From the NCBI GenBank assembly GCA_965230275.1, contig CBDDKO010000001.1, positions 158,381 to 222,380 of the forward strand: 64,000 nucleotides of DNA, read 5' to 3'. Every line of letters starts with the position of its first letter. Within the stretch, counting starts at the first letter, position 1. The position numbers and the translations under genes were made by a program. Source of the DNA: JAJRRS01 sp965230275. GTDB taxonomy: Bacteria; Planctomycetota; Phycisphaerae; Phycisphaerales; Phycisphaeraceae. Below, in pieces: positions 33,977 to 42,425 of the stretch. The notes beneath the pieces were generated by a model, which made no database searches, was not told the DNA's origin, and saw only the letters and a program-made list of their open reading frames with translations.

Positions 33977-34143
33977 CCCGAATCCGGGTAAAAAATTCAT
34001 GTAACCGCTGCTTTTGGCCCTGACTTTGCGTAGCAAAAGATTATCTCATGCCACTAATCTATGTTAAATAAGCAATTATGCTTGCTTGAGCGATCCTGAA
34101 AAGGGTCGATTTTTACCGAGATTTGGATAAAGCGGACCTTGAA

Positions 34144-35112
34144 TCAGCCCTCAGTTATCAACAATTCAAGGTCGTCTCGCCTGTCGATCCGGAACGTCAC
34201 CGGCACCACACCACCGGGATCGCCATCCAGCTGCACCGCTGCGCCGGCCGGGCCCTGGACCGTGAGCGAGGCGGTCTGGCCGTGCTTCACATCCTTTAAC
34301 GTCAGGTGTCTCCCGAGCGCCACCGCGATCGCGTACCGGAGCATCATCAGCACGCCCCCCCGCTCAAACAACACCCAGTCCAGCAGCCCGTCATCAACCT
34401 CGCTGCTCGGTGGTGCCAGTTTCAAGCCGCCCCCGTACGAGGGAACGTTAAACACGAACAGGTGGACCCCCGAAAAATCCCGGCCATCGACTTGCACACT
34501 CACGCTGGGGAAGCGGTACCTGCACAGCGAAGCCAGGATCCTCGGGACGTAACTCAGCCGGCTGACCCGCTTCAATCCCGTGTGCGTCTCGCGCCAACGC
34601 TGCATCCGCTGGACCACATCGGCATCAAACCCCGCACCCCCCATCAGCGTGAACAGCCAGCCGCCCTCCTCGGACGAGCCGCGTTTCATGCGTCCGAGGT
34701 TGATCCGTCGGGTCCGCGCCGCTTGAATCGCCCCGGCAAGTTTCTCAGCATCCCGTGTAAACCCGAGGTATTTTGCGAACAGGTTCTCGGTGCCCATCGG
34801 GATCGTCGCCAGCGCGACGCCGCCCCGGCCTTTGCCGTGCTCACCACGACCGGCCCGGCTCATCTCGTTGATCACCGACCCGATCGTCCCGTCCCCCCCC
34901 GCCACCACCACGCACCGGCACCAATCCGCCAATCCCGGGTCAGACAGCAGCCGGTCCCGCTCTTCCAGGTCCCAGACCAGCCTCGGCTCCAGCCCACGCC
35001 CGATGAGCGCCTCGACCAGCCCGTCCACGTGACGGCGGTTCGGCCCCTTCCCGCTGAACGGGTTGGCGCAGATCAGAACCCCTTTGGCGATGGTGGTTTC
35101 GCTGTCCGCCAT
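34144..35112 (-). CDS. Diacylglycerol/sphingosine-kinase-type lipid kinase
   Basis: 322 residues. The N-terminal DAGK catalytic domain opens with CANPFSGKG and has the nucleotide loop VVAGGDGTIGSVINEM (residues about 68-83) and IPMGTENLFAKYLG. The C-terminal beta-sandwich contains EVDDGLLDWVLF and QLDGDPGG, both standard in the LCB5/YegS/DgkB group. Members phosphorylate diacylglycerol or long-chain bases and feed membrane lipid recycling. The lipid substrate is not decided by sequence. It is the last gene of the long minus-strand cluster starting at 44377, 41 bp after slyX. Confidence 0.88.
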   Translation of the reverse strand: MADSETTIAKGVLICANPFSGKGPNRRHVDGLVEALIGRGLEPRLVWDLEERDRLLSDPGLADWCRCVVVAGGDGTIGSVINEMSRAGRGEHGKGRGGVALATIPMGTENLFAKYLGFTRDAEKLAGAIQAARTRRINLGRMKRGSSEEGGWLFTLMGGAGFDADVVQRMQRWRETHTGLKRVSRLSYVPRILASLCRYRFPSVSVQVDGRDFSGVHLFVFNVPSYGGGLKLAPPSSEVDDGLLDWVLFERGGVLMMLRYAIAVALGRHLTLKDVKHGQTASLTVQGPAGAAVQLDGDPGGVVPVTFRIDRRDDLELLITEG

Positions 35113-35153
35113 ACTCAGTTGCGTTCTCTATCGTCGGGTCCGTGCCACGCCGG

Positions 35154-35372
35154 TTAATAATGCGGCGGCTTGTGCGCTTCCAGGTCATCCGGATCGTCTG
35201 TGGATTCGCCGTCCTGCTCCCGCATCTCATCCCGCAGCCGCCCGAGCTCCCGGCGTAACCCCGCGAGCTGGTCGTGCACCTCGCGCACCACACCGTCCAG
35301 CTCCCCAACATACCGCTCCAGGTGCGCGATCTTCTCTTCCACCACGGTCAGACGATCTTCCATGTCGGGCAT
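35154..35372 (-). CDS. slyX: SlyX-family coiled-coil protein
   Basis: 72 residues. A short heptad-repeat coiled coil (MEDRLTVVEEKIAHLERYVG ... LRRELGRLRDEM) ends with the characteristic PPHY tail of SlyX. Function is unknown despite wide distribution in Gram-negatives. Met1 at 35372 and Met4 at 35363 are both possible starts. It sits between the sigma-factor gene (55 bp) and the lipid kinase (41 bp). Confidence 0.85.
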   Translation of the reverse strand: MPDMEDRLTVVEEKIAHLERYVGELDGVVREVHDQLAGLRRELGRLRDEMREQDGESTDDPDDLEAHKPPHY

Positions 35373-35427
35373 TGTACCGCCCCCGTTTAGCGAGGCAGCT
35401 TGCTGCCGATCGAAGGGACATGTCGGC

Positions 35428-36348
35428 CTAAGGCTTCTTCAAGAACCCCACCGTGGATTGCAGGACGCGTTGGCGGAGGCTGTCGAGGTTGGCCTTGGTT
35501 TCGCTCTGCTTCAGGTCCTCGAGGTTCGCCAGGCAGAACCGGCAGCCGAGCACGTTGAGGTGGAAGTCGACGTACTCGTGCCAGGCCGGCTCGAGCGTGC
35601 CCAGGTGGTACGCGCCGATCGTGCTGCGCTTCGGGCAGCTGGGGCGGTGGTCCTCCCAGACCTGCGTCAGCAGCGCGTCGGGCGGGTCGATCATGCTCTG
35701 GCTGGGCTTGTCCTGAGCGCCCGGCATGTCCATCAGGTGTTTGCGTATGCGTGACAGGCTGCGGTGCTTGACCGTCGCGACGTGCCCGGCGTCCACCCCC
35801 ACAGCCTCGGCGACCTGCGCGTTCTTCAGCTGCGCATAAAACAGCAGCTCGATGATCTGCAGCTCGCGGAAGTTCAGCGCGTCTTTGTACCCCTTCACCA
35901 GCGCCGCCACCGCCTCGGCGAGTGAGGTGTGCATCTCGTGCCGCTGCTCTTCCTTGCGGGCGTACCAGCTGGCGGTCGGGTCCGGGGCCGGCAGACGCGA
36001 CTCGACGCCGGAGTCGTCTTCATGCACCGATGATCGACCGCTGAGTGCATCGTTGAGCAGGCAGACCCGCCGGGCGTTGCCGCGGTGCGAGTCCATGATC
36101 CGCCGGCGCAGGATCGAGAAGAGGTAGGTCTCCAGGCTCGACTCGCCGCGGAACCGCTCGAGGCCGCGCAGCAGCCCGATGAACGTCTCCTGCACCAGGT
36201 CCTCGGCATCGGTGGCGCTACGCACCCGGCTGCGCGCAAACGCAAGCAGCCGACCCTGGTATCGCTCGACCAGCTTAGGCCAGCCCTGCTCATCCCCACG
36301 GCGCACCGCGTCAAGCAGGAATCTTTCGGCTTCGGATAATGCGTTCAT
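35428..36348 (-). CDS. ECF sigma factor with a C-terminal Cys/His extension
   Basis: 306 residues, about 110 longer than a minimal ECF sigma. Region 2 spans roughly residues 25-90 (ERYQGRLLAFARSRV, DAEDLVQETFIGLLRGLERF, LFSILRRRIMDSHRG). Region 4 spans about 160-205 (LNFRELQIIELLFYAQLKN, VAEAVGVDAGHVATVKHRSL). Beyond it lies an extension containing HEYVDFHLNVLGCRFCLANL, a His/Cys cluster reminiscent of the zinc-binding anti-sigma domain (ZAS), followed by a short helix. A sigma carrying its own regulatory module is an attractive inference. It is preceded by two membrane-protein genes and the kinase/FHA genes in the same cluster, 30 bp after the previous stop. Confidence 0.88.
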   Translation of the reverse strand: MNALSEAERFLLDAVRRGDEQGWPKLVERYQGRLLAFARSRVRSATDAEDLVQETFIGLLRGLERFRGESSLETYLFSILRRRIMDSHRGNARRVCLLNDALSGRSSVHEDDSGVESRLPAPDPTASWYARKEEQRHEMHTSLAEAVAALVKGYKDALNFRELQIIELLFYAQLKNAQVAEAVGVDAGHVATVKHRSLSRIRKHLMDMPGAQDKPSQSMIDPPDALLTQVWEDHRPSCPKRSTIGAYHLGTLEPAWHEYVDFHLNVLGCRFCLANLEDLKQSETKANLDSLRQRVLQSTVGFLKKP

Positions 36349-36378
36349 GCTTCTTCGCCAAGGCCCCGGCGACTCTGG

Positions 36379-38187
36379 TTAATGTACCGAACGGTCCTCC
36401 CGTTGAGTCGGTTTCATTATATCGTCCTGCTGCCCGCGCGAGGCTTTCTGCATGACTTCAAACAAAAGCGTGACCCGCTGGGGGTCAGCGTCCGATTGGC
36501 TCATCCGGATGGTGATTACCTCTTGGTCGCCCGGGTAGGTATGTATGTGGGAGAAGGCCTCCAGTGCATGGTTGCCATTGCTGCTCCAGGACGCGCCCAT
36601 GTCCGAGTGACGCCGGTAATCACAGACCTTCACATCCCCCGGCTGGTTCGTGATTGGCTCGACCCATAGATCGATGGCGTTCATCCGCTCGTCGTCTTCG
36701 TAATAGAAACGCACGGGTTCTTGAAGCGCCAATTCCAAGGGCGAATCAACCAGATCGCTGACGTGCCTAAAACCGAGGCCTTCCAGGGACTCGGCCGTCA
36801 GCGGCGGATCGGTCACATCCTCGAACCCCATCTTCTTAGCCTCTTCCTTGATCTGCGTGCGCATCTTGGCCATATCCGGGGCGCGGTGGGCGTTCATGTT
36901 GGCGAGAATCAAGTTCCGCCGAGCTTCATCATTCTGGTCTTTTCGGTGTTGATGACGCGCCAGGTCGAGCAGCGTGACCGGGTCACTCAGCGGATTCTCT
37001 GTCAGCACTTGGTAGTAACGGTCCAGCTGCGGCTGGTCCATGAACCGCTTGAGGTACGAGACGATATGCAGGTTCGCCTCGTCAGCCATGAGTTGGTCGA
37101 TCACCTCGCGCAGGTAAGGCCGATCCATCCTGTGCTCGTACCGCACACAGACCCGGCTGACCTCGCCCGGCTTCCTTTCACCGTAGCCGTCGCGCATCTC
37201 GAAGACTTCCAGCGCAAGGGTCGCCTTCTGTGACCACGCCCGGAAGTGCAGACGCTGGTGGTGCTCGTCGTCCTCGATGATCTCGCCGGATTCGATGTCC
37301 CAGCCGGCGTCAACGTATGCCTGATGAAAGGCTTGCACGATCGAGATGGGGTCGTCGGTATCGATCGCCCAGAGCGCGTGGCGGTGTCGGAGCAGGCCGT
37401 AGCCGTCCGAGAGCAGGTCCACTTCGACACCGTCCGGCCAGGGGATGGTCGTGTCGTCGGGGTACTCACCGATGAGGTCTTCCGGCCAATCGAAGCTGAC
37501 AGCGTACTTCTCATGCCATTCCTTGAAGTGTTTAGTGAGTTGCTCAAACAACTGGTCAGCGATGTTCTCTGCGATCAGCTTGTACGGCGTGCCGACCTGC
37601 GAGCTCTTGCTGGAATGGTTGATCTCACCGTCGAGCTCGTAGCGCAGGTCCGGCGGCGTGAGGTGGTCCATGTAGCTGGAGTGGCTCTTGTGTGGCATCG
37701 CGCCGGCTGAGAACTCAATCACGGCTTCGAAGTCGCGCTCAACCAGGGGCTTGTTGTCCTTGGTGACATCAATCGAAAGATGGATGAATGAATCGTGGAG
37801 CATACCGCCCGGCTCAGGCACTTGGCCCGGCGCGTAGATGTCGACCTCATCCACATAGGCCAGTTCCAGCAAGTCGTTTCGCAGCTCTTCCGTGATCAGG
37901 TCCAGGGCCGGGTGGCTGTCGGCCTGCAGGATGGCGATGCGGCTTAACGAGAACGAGTTGCGCTGCGAGGTGACCGAGCTCGAAGACATCGACGAGTTGT
38001 TGCTCGCATCGATTTTCCCGGCGTGGTAGTCAATGTCGACGGTGCTACTCACGCTGGAGGTCAGCATCTGAATGGTGCTGTAGGTCAACGCAAGCAGCAC
38101 CCCCGCCGAGATCACGGCGTAGAGGGCTTTCTTCTTGGCTGTCTGGTTCACGTGTGGGCCCCAGGTGAGGTGGATGATTCGTTGCAC
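36379..38187 (-). CDS. Single-pass membrane protein of unknown function
   Basis: 602 residues from a GTG at 38187 (a second GTG at 38151 is possible). One membrane helix near residues 22-42 (LYAVISAGVLLALTYSTIQM) leaves a long extracytoplasmic part. A Ser-rich segment (NNSSMSSSSVTSQRNSFSLS) follows. Mixed alpha/beta sequence runs from there, including PDLRYELDGEIN and a helical ALDLITEELRNDLLEL. No family was recognised. It lies between a four-helix membrane protein and the ECF sigma gene, so a role as sensor or regulator of that sigma is an inference from position only. Confidence 0.75.
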   Translation of the reverse strand: MQRIIHLTWGPHVNQTAKKKALYAVISAGVLLALTYSTIQMLTSSVSSTVDIDYHAGKIDASNNSSMSSSSVTSQRNSFSLSRIAILQADSHPALDLITEELRNDLLELAYVDEVDIYAPGQVPEPGGMLHDSFIHLSIDVTKDNKPLVERDFEAVIEFSAGAMPHKSHSSYMDHLTPPDLRYELDGEINHSSKSSQVGTPYKLIAENIADQLFEQLTKHFKEWHEKYAVSFDWPEDLIGEYPDDTTIPWPDGVEVDLLSDGYGLLRHRHALWAIDTDDPISIVQAFHQAYVDAGWDIESGEIIEDDEHHQRLHFRAWSQKATLALEVFEMRDGYGERKPGEVSRVCVRYEHRMDRPYLREVIDQLMADEANLHIVSYLKRFMDQPQLDRYYQVLTENPLSDPVTLLDLARHQHRKDQNDEARRNLILANMNAHRAPDMAKMRTQIKEEAKKMGFEDVTDPPLTAESLEGLGFRHVSDLVDSPLELALQEPVRFYYEDDERMNAIDLWVEPITNQPGDVKVCDYRRHSDMGASWSSNGNHALEAFSHIHTYPGDQEVITIRMSQSDADPQRVTLLFEVMQKASRGQQDDIMKPTQREDRSVH

Positions 38188-38213
38188 GCGATGATATCAG
38201 GCGGACGCGCCCG

Positions 38214-39728
38214 TCATAGGGCGAAGCCAACCATTCTCATAAGAAAGATCGCACCAATCAGCCCCGCCGCGGCGACCAAGCCCAGCGACATGGCGTAGTA
38301 GCCCTTGGTCGCTGTGTTCAAGAGCACGTAGGTCCCGAGGATCAACCCGCCAAGGGCGAAGTAGCTGAACCAGGTGGCGCGGTGGTGCGACGCCTGCGCG
38401 TCGAGGCTGCCGACCAGTGAATCGGTGATCCGGTCCATCATGCCGGGCTCGGCGTCGATGAGGATCGCCTCGCGCCAGACCGTGCCGTAGGGCCGATCGA
38501 AACGCTGGGTGAACTGATCGGTGGCGTGGTTGCGAGAGGCCAATTCATCGGCGATCCGGTCGCGGAGCCAGTCGGGGTCGCTTTCGCGCTTCTGGGCGAA
38601 GCGGTGGATATCACCTTGAGACATCTGCGACACCCGGGCGTCGGCCTGGCCTATCAGGATCTCTGCGGCGGCGTTGATCGCGGCCCGTCTCGCCTCTTCG
38701 TGGCTGGTGTGCGTGCCTTCAGAGTAAGCAAGCATCCAGTGCCCGCCCCTGAATTCCTTGGCGAACCGCGCCGGGTCTTCGACCCACGGCACCTGATCGA
38801 ACGTCTGCTGCAAACTGAAGTCGTACCCGGGGGTTTCAACCTGAGCCAGTACGAAGCCCGAACCGCTGACGGCATACTTGCGCCACTTATTGTGGTTGTC
38901 GAACGTGACATTACCGGTGCTGACGCGCACGATGATCGCCTCATCTGAAGCCGGCCTTTCAACGCTCACGCCGGCCGGGTTCTCCAGCTGCTGACGAATG
39001 CCCTCGGCGACCTGTTCTAACACAGGCCGGGTCATCAACAGGGCACCTTCGCGTGTCGCCGGCTCCTGGATGTTGGTATGCATCCAGACATACACCGGTG
39101 TCGCTTCGCTCGACTGCAAGACCGACACGTGCTGCAATAATTCCCCGCCGACCTGACGCCCCAATGCCTCGGCCGCGGATTCAAGCGACGGGTAGCGATC
39201 AGCCACAAAGCCCTGATGCTCTTCTACATCATCTGTCCAAGGCGAGCCGGCGATCAGCACCTGACCATACGCCGGAGTTGAACCCGTAGTCTTAGTTACC
39301 TGCGATCGGCCCGTGTTCGGGGGGTCCTCCGGCCCGGGCACCAGCGGCTCACCCAGCACGCGTTGCGACACCTCCGACACCGTCTCATCGTAAGCCGCCT
39401 GAATCTCGGCGGCCTTCTCGTCTTGTTGCTCCACTTCCACCAGAAAACTATCGCTGCGGAACGACTGCGCCTCTATTTTCTCAGGAGCGATCAACGCCTC
39501 CTGATGTGTCACATGGTTCCGAGTCACCGATGTTCTCGTAACCAGTGCCAATCCAAAGAAGCCGATCATCACGACGACCATGACGGTCCCGGCGATGAGG
39601 ATCGCGGCGATCGTCTTGCCGGCATTCTTGCTGCCGAAGATCCATTTGAGGATCAGCACCAGGATCACGCCGATCAGCGCCAGTTGAAGCATTCCCAACG
39701 GCAATGCGAAGCTACTCACAGGACTCAT
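38214..39728 (-). CDS. Membrane protein with helices at both ends, unknown function
   Basis: 504 residues. Two helices at the N-terminus (LALIGVILVLILKWIF; AAILIAGTVMVVVMIGFFGL) and two at the C-terminus (WFSYFALGGLILGTYVLLN; LGLVAAAGLIGAIFLM) enclose about 360 residues of soluble sequence. That middle contains acidic helices and a strand-rich part (GHWMLAYSEGTHTSHEEARR). No family was recognised. Its ATG is 3 bp after the kinase stop, with GGAGGGAG within the end of the kinase gene, so the two are very likely translationally coupled and functionally linked. Confidence 0.78.
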   Translation of the reverse strand: MSPVSSFALPLGMLQLALIGVILVLILKWIFGSKNAGKTIAAILIAGTVMVVVMIGFFGLALVTRTSVTRNHVTHQEALIAPEKIEAQSFRSDSFLVEVEQQDEKAAEIQAAYDETVSEVSQRVLGEPLVPGPEDPPNTGRSQVTKTTGSTPAYGQVLIAGSPWTDDVEEHQGFVADRYPSLESAAEALGRQVGGELLQHVSVLQSSEATPVYVWMHTNIQEPATREGALLMTRPVLEQVAEGIRQQLENPAGVSVERPASDEAIIVRVSTGNVTFDNHNKWRKYAVSGSGFVLAQVETPGYDFSLQQTFDQVPWVEDPARFAKEFRGGHWMLAYSEGTHTSHEEARRAAINAAAEILIGQADARVSQMSQGDIHRFAQKRESDPDWLRDRIADELASRNHATDQFTQRFDRPYGTVWREAILIDAEPGMMDRITDSLVGSLDAQASHHRATWFSYFALGGLILGTYVLLNTATKGYYAMSLGLVAAAGLIGAIFLMRMVGFAL

Positions 39729-39731
39729 GGC

Positions 39732-42374
39732 TTACGCTCCTCCCTCGGCTGATGCTTCTATGGAAGGCTCACGGGGACCGGCCGGCCAGGCCAGCGCGAC
39801 GATCGAGGCGGCGGCGAACAGCAGCATCAACACCAGGGTGGGCCCGTCGAGCTGTCGGAAGACGATGTCGATCGCCGGGCCGAGGCGGTCGGCCTGCACT
39901 TCACTGGCAAACGGCCTCCAGGTCGTCTCCACCGGATTAATCGGGCTGAATAGCTTTGAGCCGAACAGGCCCGCCATCAACAGACCGAAGACCCCCATGA
40001 ACGCCCGAATCATGTGCGAGGGACCGTCATGACGTCGAGCCAATCCGAGCATGCAACCGCCGACAATGAGCAGTGAGATCGCGGCAAACGATCCGATCGT
40101 CTCTATTAGCCTGGCCCAATCGGTGTAACCGAAACCCCGGGTCATCTGCTCGTTGACAGAGCTACCAAAGACATCAGCCGACATGGCGTGCGGGACCTGG
40201 AAGGCCAGGCATGCTCCGATCACGATGCTGCCCAGGATCATCATCGCCCCAAGCATTGAGAACAGGATGGCGAAGAAGCCGGGGCCGGCCGGCTTGTCGA
40301 TATGCGACGACCCGGTGTGGGCCGGGGGCGCCTTGTACGGTTGCTGCACGGGTGCGGCGGCGGCGTTCTTATCGACCTGCCACTCGGTAATCGGGCGGCC
40401 TTGCGAGTCGTTGAACGAGCCGGTGGCGATCAGGACGGCGTCGATCAACTGACCGATGCCGAACAGGCCGAAGGTCAATAACCAGAGGATGCCCGTGCCG
40501 ATCTTACCGACGTAGAACCGGTGCAGGCCCGAGATCGGGAAACCAAGCACCGGGACCGCCGCCAGCAGCAGCGCCACCAGCCGGCTCTTGCCGGAGTGCT
40601 TGTTTGTCACCACGGCCGAGTAGGCGTTGACCCGTTCGGTGTGGTGACGCTGTTCGAACTTGCGCCGGGCGTGCGGCGGGAGGTGATCGTGATTGGCCGC
40701 GTGACGACGGGCCGGCTTGTCATCGTCGAAGTCGTCGTCCTCGTCGTCATCATCCTCATCCAGGGCCCAGTCTTCGACCACGCCCGGATCGAACGGGCTG
40801 AGCACCTGCGTGACGAGCATCAGCGACGCGGGCAGCGCGATCGTCAGCATTGTGCTCATGTCATCAACGAACCAGGACGCGACCCAGCCCAGGAGGCCGG
40901 CGGTAATCACCGAGCCCAGCGACATGCGGTCGGCCCGTCCGGGCAGCATGCGTGAGCGCCAATTCATCAACAACAGCGGCACGCATAGCGCGATCAGGGT
41001 CGAAGTGTGCCCCGTAGACCAGCCGGGACTGTTCATCGATATCACCGGCAGCGCGAACATACCCGCGAGAAAGACCGCCATCCCTCCGAGGGTCACACGC
41101 CGGAGCAGCCCCGACTCATCTTCCATCGTGGGGATGATTCGTTGTTGCGCGATCTTCAAGCCAGCCACCGCACCGACCGTCGCAAAGAAGACAAAAATCG
41201 CATAGGCACCCCCGCCGCCGGACAATATGCCGGCACCGACGGATGTGATCCACGCCGCGACAACCGCCAGCGACCACCGCTGGCCGTTTGACATCGGATC
41301 GTTATGTGCGTGCGCGACCAAGCCACGCCGACTTCCACGCCTGCGATGCCCGCCGATCTTCTTATCGATCCGCCGGCTGGCACGCTCGACCTGACGCTCA
41401 ACGGTGTGCGCGGCTTTCTCAAACTGACTATGGGTCTCAGTCGAAGAATCGTCACCGGCGGGGTGATCCACATCGATCACCGCACCGCCATTGACCTCGG
41501 CTCCGCCACGCACCTTCGCGGCGACCTTCCCGGCGACCATGCTCAGGTCCGCCGAGTTGAAGCCGACCATGCTCTGCTTCATCCGCTCTTCGCCGAAGAT
41601 GGTCTCGACCATCTCGTTGACGCTCTGGTACCGCTGCTTCGGGTCCTTGATCATGGCCCGCTTGATCGCGGTGCTGAACGGTTCCTTGATGTTGTCGAGC
41701 TCCGGCGTCGCCGACAGGTGCTTCATCAACACCTCGCTGGGCGTATCGCCTTTGAACGGCACGTGCCCGGTCAGCATTTCATAAAGCACCACGCCCATCG
41801 CGTAGATGTCGATGCTGCGGTCGTACTTGCCGGCGCCGACCTCGGGGGCCATGTAGTGGACGGTCCCGACGGTGACGGTCTGGCTCTGGTGGTGGTCGGC
41901 GTTGATCGCTTTGCTCAGGCCGTAGTCGCCGATCTTTACGTAGCCGTTCTCATAGAAGATGTTGGCGGGCTTGAGGTCACGGTGGACGATGCCGCAGTCG
42001 TGCAGGTAGCTCAGGCCCTTGGCGATCTCGCGGAGGAAGAACGCCGTCTTCTCCTCACCGAGCCCGCCGGGCGATTCATCGATCAGGTCGCGCAGCGAAG
42101 GCCCGGCGACGTATTCCATCAACACGAACGGCTGGTTCTTTTCGTTGTGTTTGACGTCGAAGATCGTGACCAGGTGCGGGCTCTTGAGGTTCATGCACTG
42201 GCGGATGCCGCGCAGCTCGATCTGTTCGTAGCCCTGGACGGCTTTGAGCGCAACCTCCCGGCCGGAGTCGCTCACCGCGTAGTACACCTCGCCGAACCCG
42301 CCGTGACCGGCGGCGCTCTTGATGGTGTAGCCCTCTAAAGGCTTGTCTCCGGGTTGGTATTGGTAGGTGTGCAT
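39732..42374 (-). CDS. Ser/Thr protein kinase fused to a multi-pass TM2-domain membrane region
   Basis: 880 residues. The N-terminal Hanks-type kinase (residues about 15-275) has GHGGFGEV, the ATP-anchoring VALK (Lys44), the catalytic loop HRDLKPAN (Asp133), DYG in place of DFG (Asp150) and GTVHYMAPE. A Lys/Arg-rich linker follows. The remainder is about a dozen hydrophobic helices, and within it (roughly residues 590-650) is a TM2 domain (GLHRFYVGKIGTGILWLLTF). An acidic loop (DEDDDDEDDDFDDD) precedes it. The start is ATG 42374, where the kinase fold begins. FHA and sigma-factor genes are in the same cluster, which suggests phospho-signalling at the membrane. Confidence 0.92.
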   Translation of the reverse strand: MHTYQYQPGDKPLEGYTIKSAAGHGGFGEVYYAVSDSGREVALKAVQGYEQIELRGIRQCMNLKSPHLVTIFDVKHNEKNQPFVLMEYVAGPSLRDLIDESPGGLGEEKTAFFLREIAKGLSYLHDCGIVHRDLKPANIFYENGYVKIGDYGLSKAINADHHQSQTVTVGTVHYMAPEVGAGKYDRSIDIYAMGVVLYEMLTGHVPFKGDTPSEVLMKHLSATPELDNIKEPFSTAIKRAMIKDPKQRYQSVNEMVETIFGEERMKQSMVGFNSADLSMVAGKVAAKVRGGAEVNGGAVIDVDHPAGDDSSTETHSQFEKAAHTVERQVERASRRIDKKIGGHRRRGSRRGLVAHAHNDPMSNGQRWSLAVVAAWITSVGAGILSGGGGAYAIFVFFATVGAVAGLKIAQQRIIPTMEDESGLLRRVTLGGMAVFLAGMFALPVISMNSPGWSTGHTSTLIALCVPLLLMNWRSRMLPGRADRMSLGSVITAGLLGWVASWFVDDMSTMLTIALPASLMLVTQVLSPFDPGVVEDWALDEDDDDEDDDFDDDKPARRHAANHDHLPPHARRKFEQRHHTERVNAYSAVVTNKHSGKSRLVALLLAAVPVLGFPISGLHRFYVGKIGTGILWLLTFGLFGIGQLIDAVLIATGSFNDSQGRPITEWQVDKNAAAAPVQQPYKAPPAHTGSSHIDKPAGPGFFAILFSMLGAMMILGSIVIGACLAFQVPHAMSADVFGSSVNEQMTRGFGYTDWARLIETIGSFAAISLLIVGGCMLGLARRHDGPSHMIRAFMGVFGLLMAGLFGSKLFSPINPVETTWRPFASEVQADRLGPAIDIVFRQLDGPTLVLMLLFAAASIVALAWPAGPREPSIEASAEGGA

Positions 42375-42425
42375 CGTCTTGTCCCACCGGCTCGCGCCGG
42401 CCATTGCTTGGCCCTCAATACGCCA

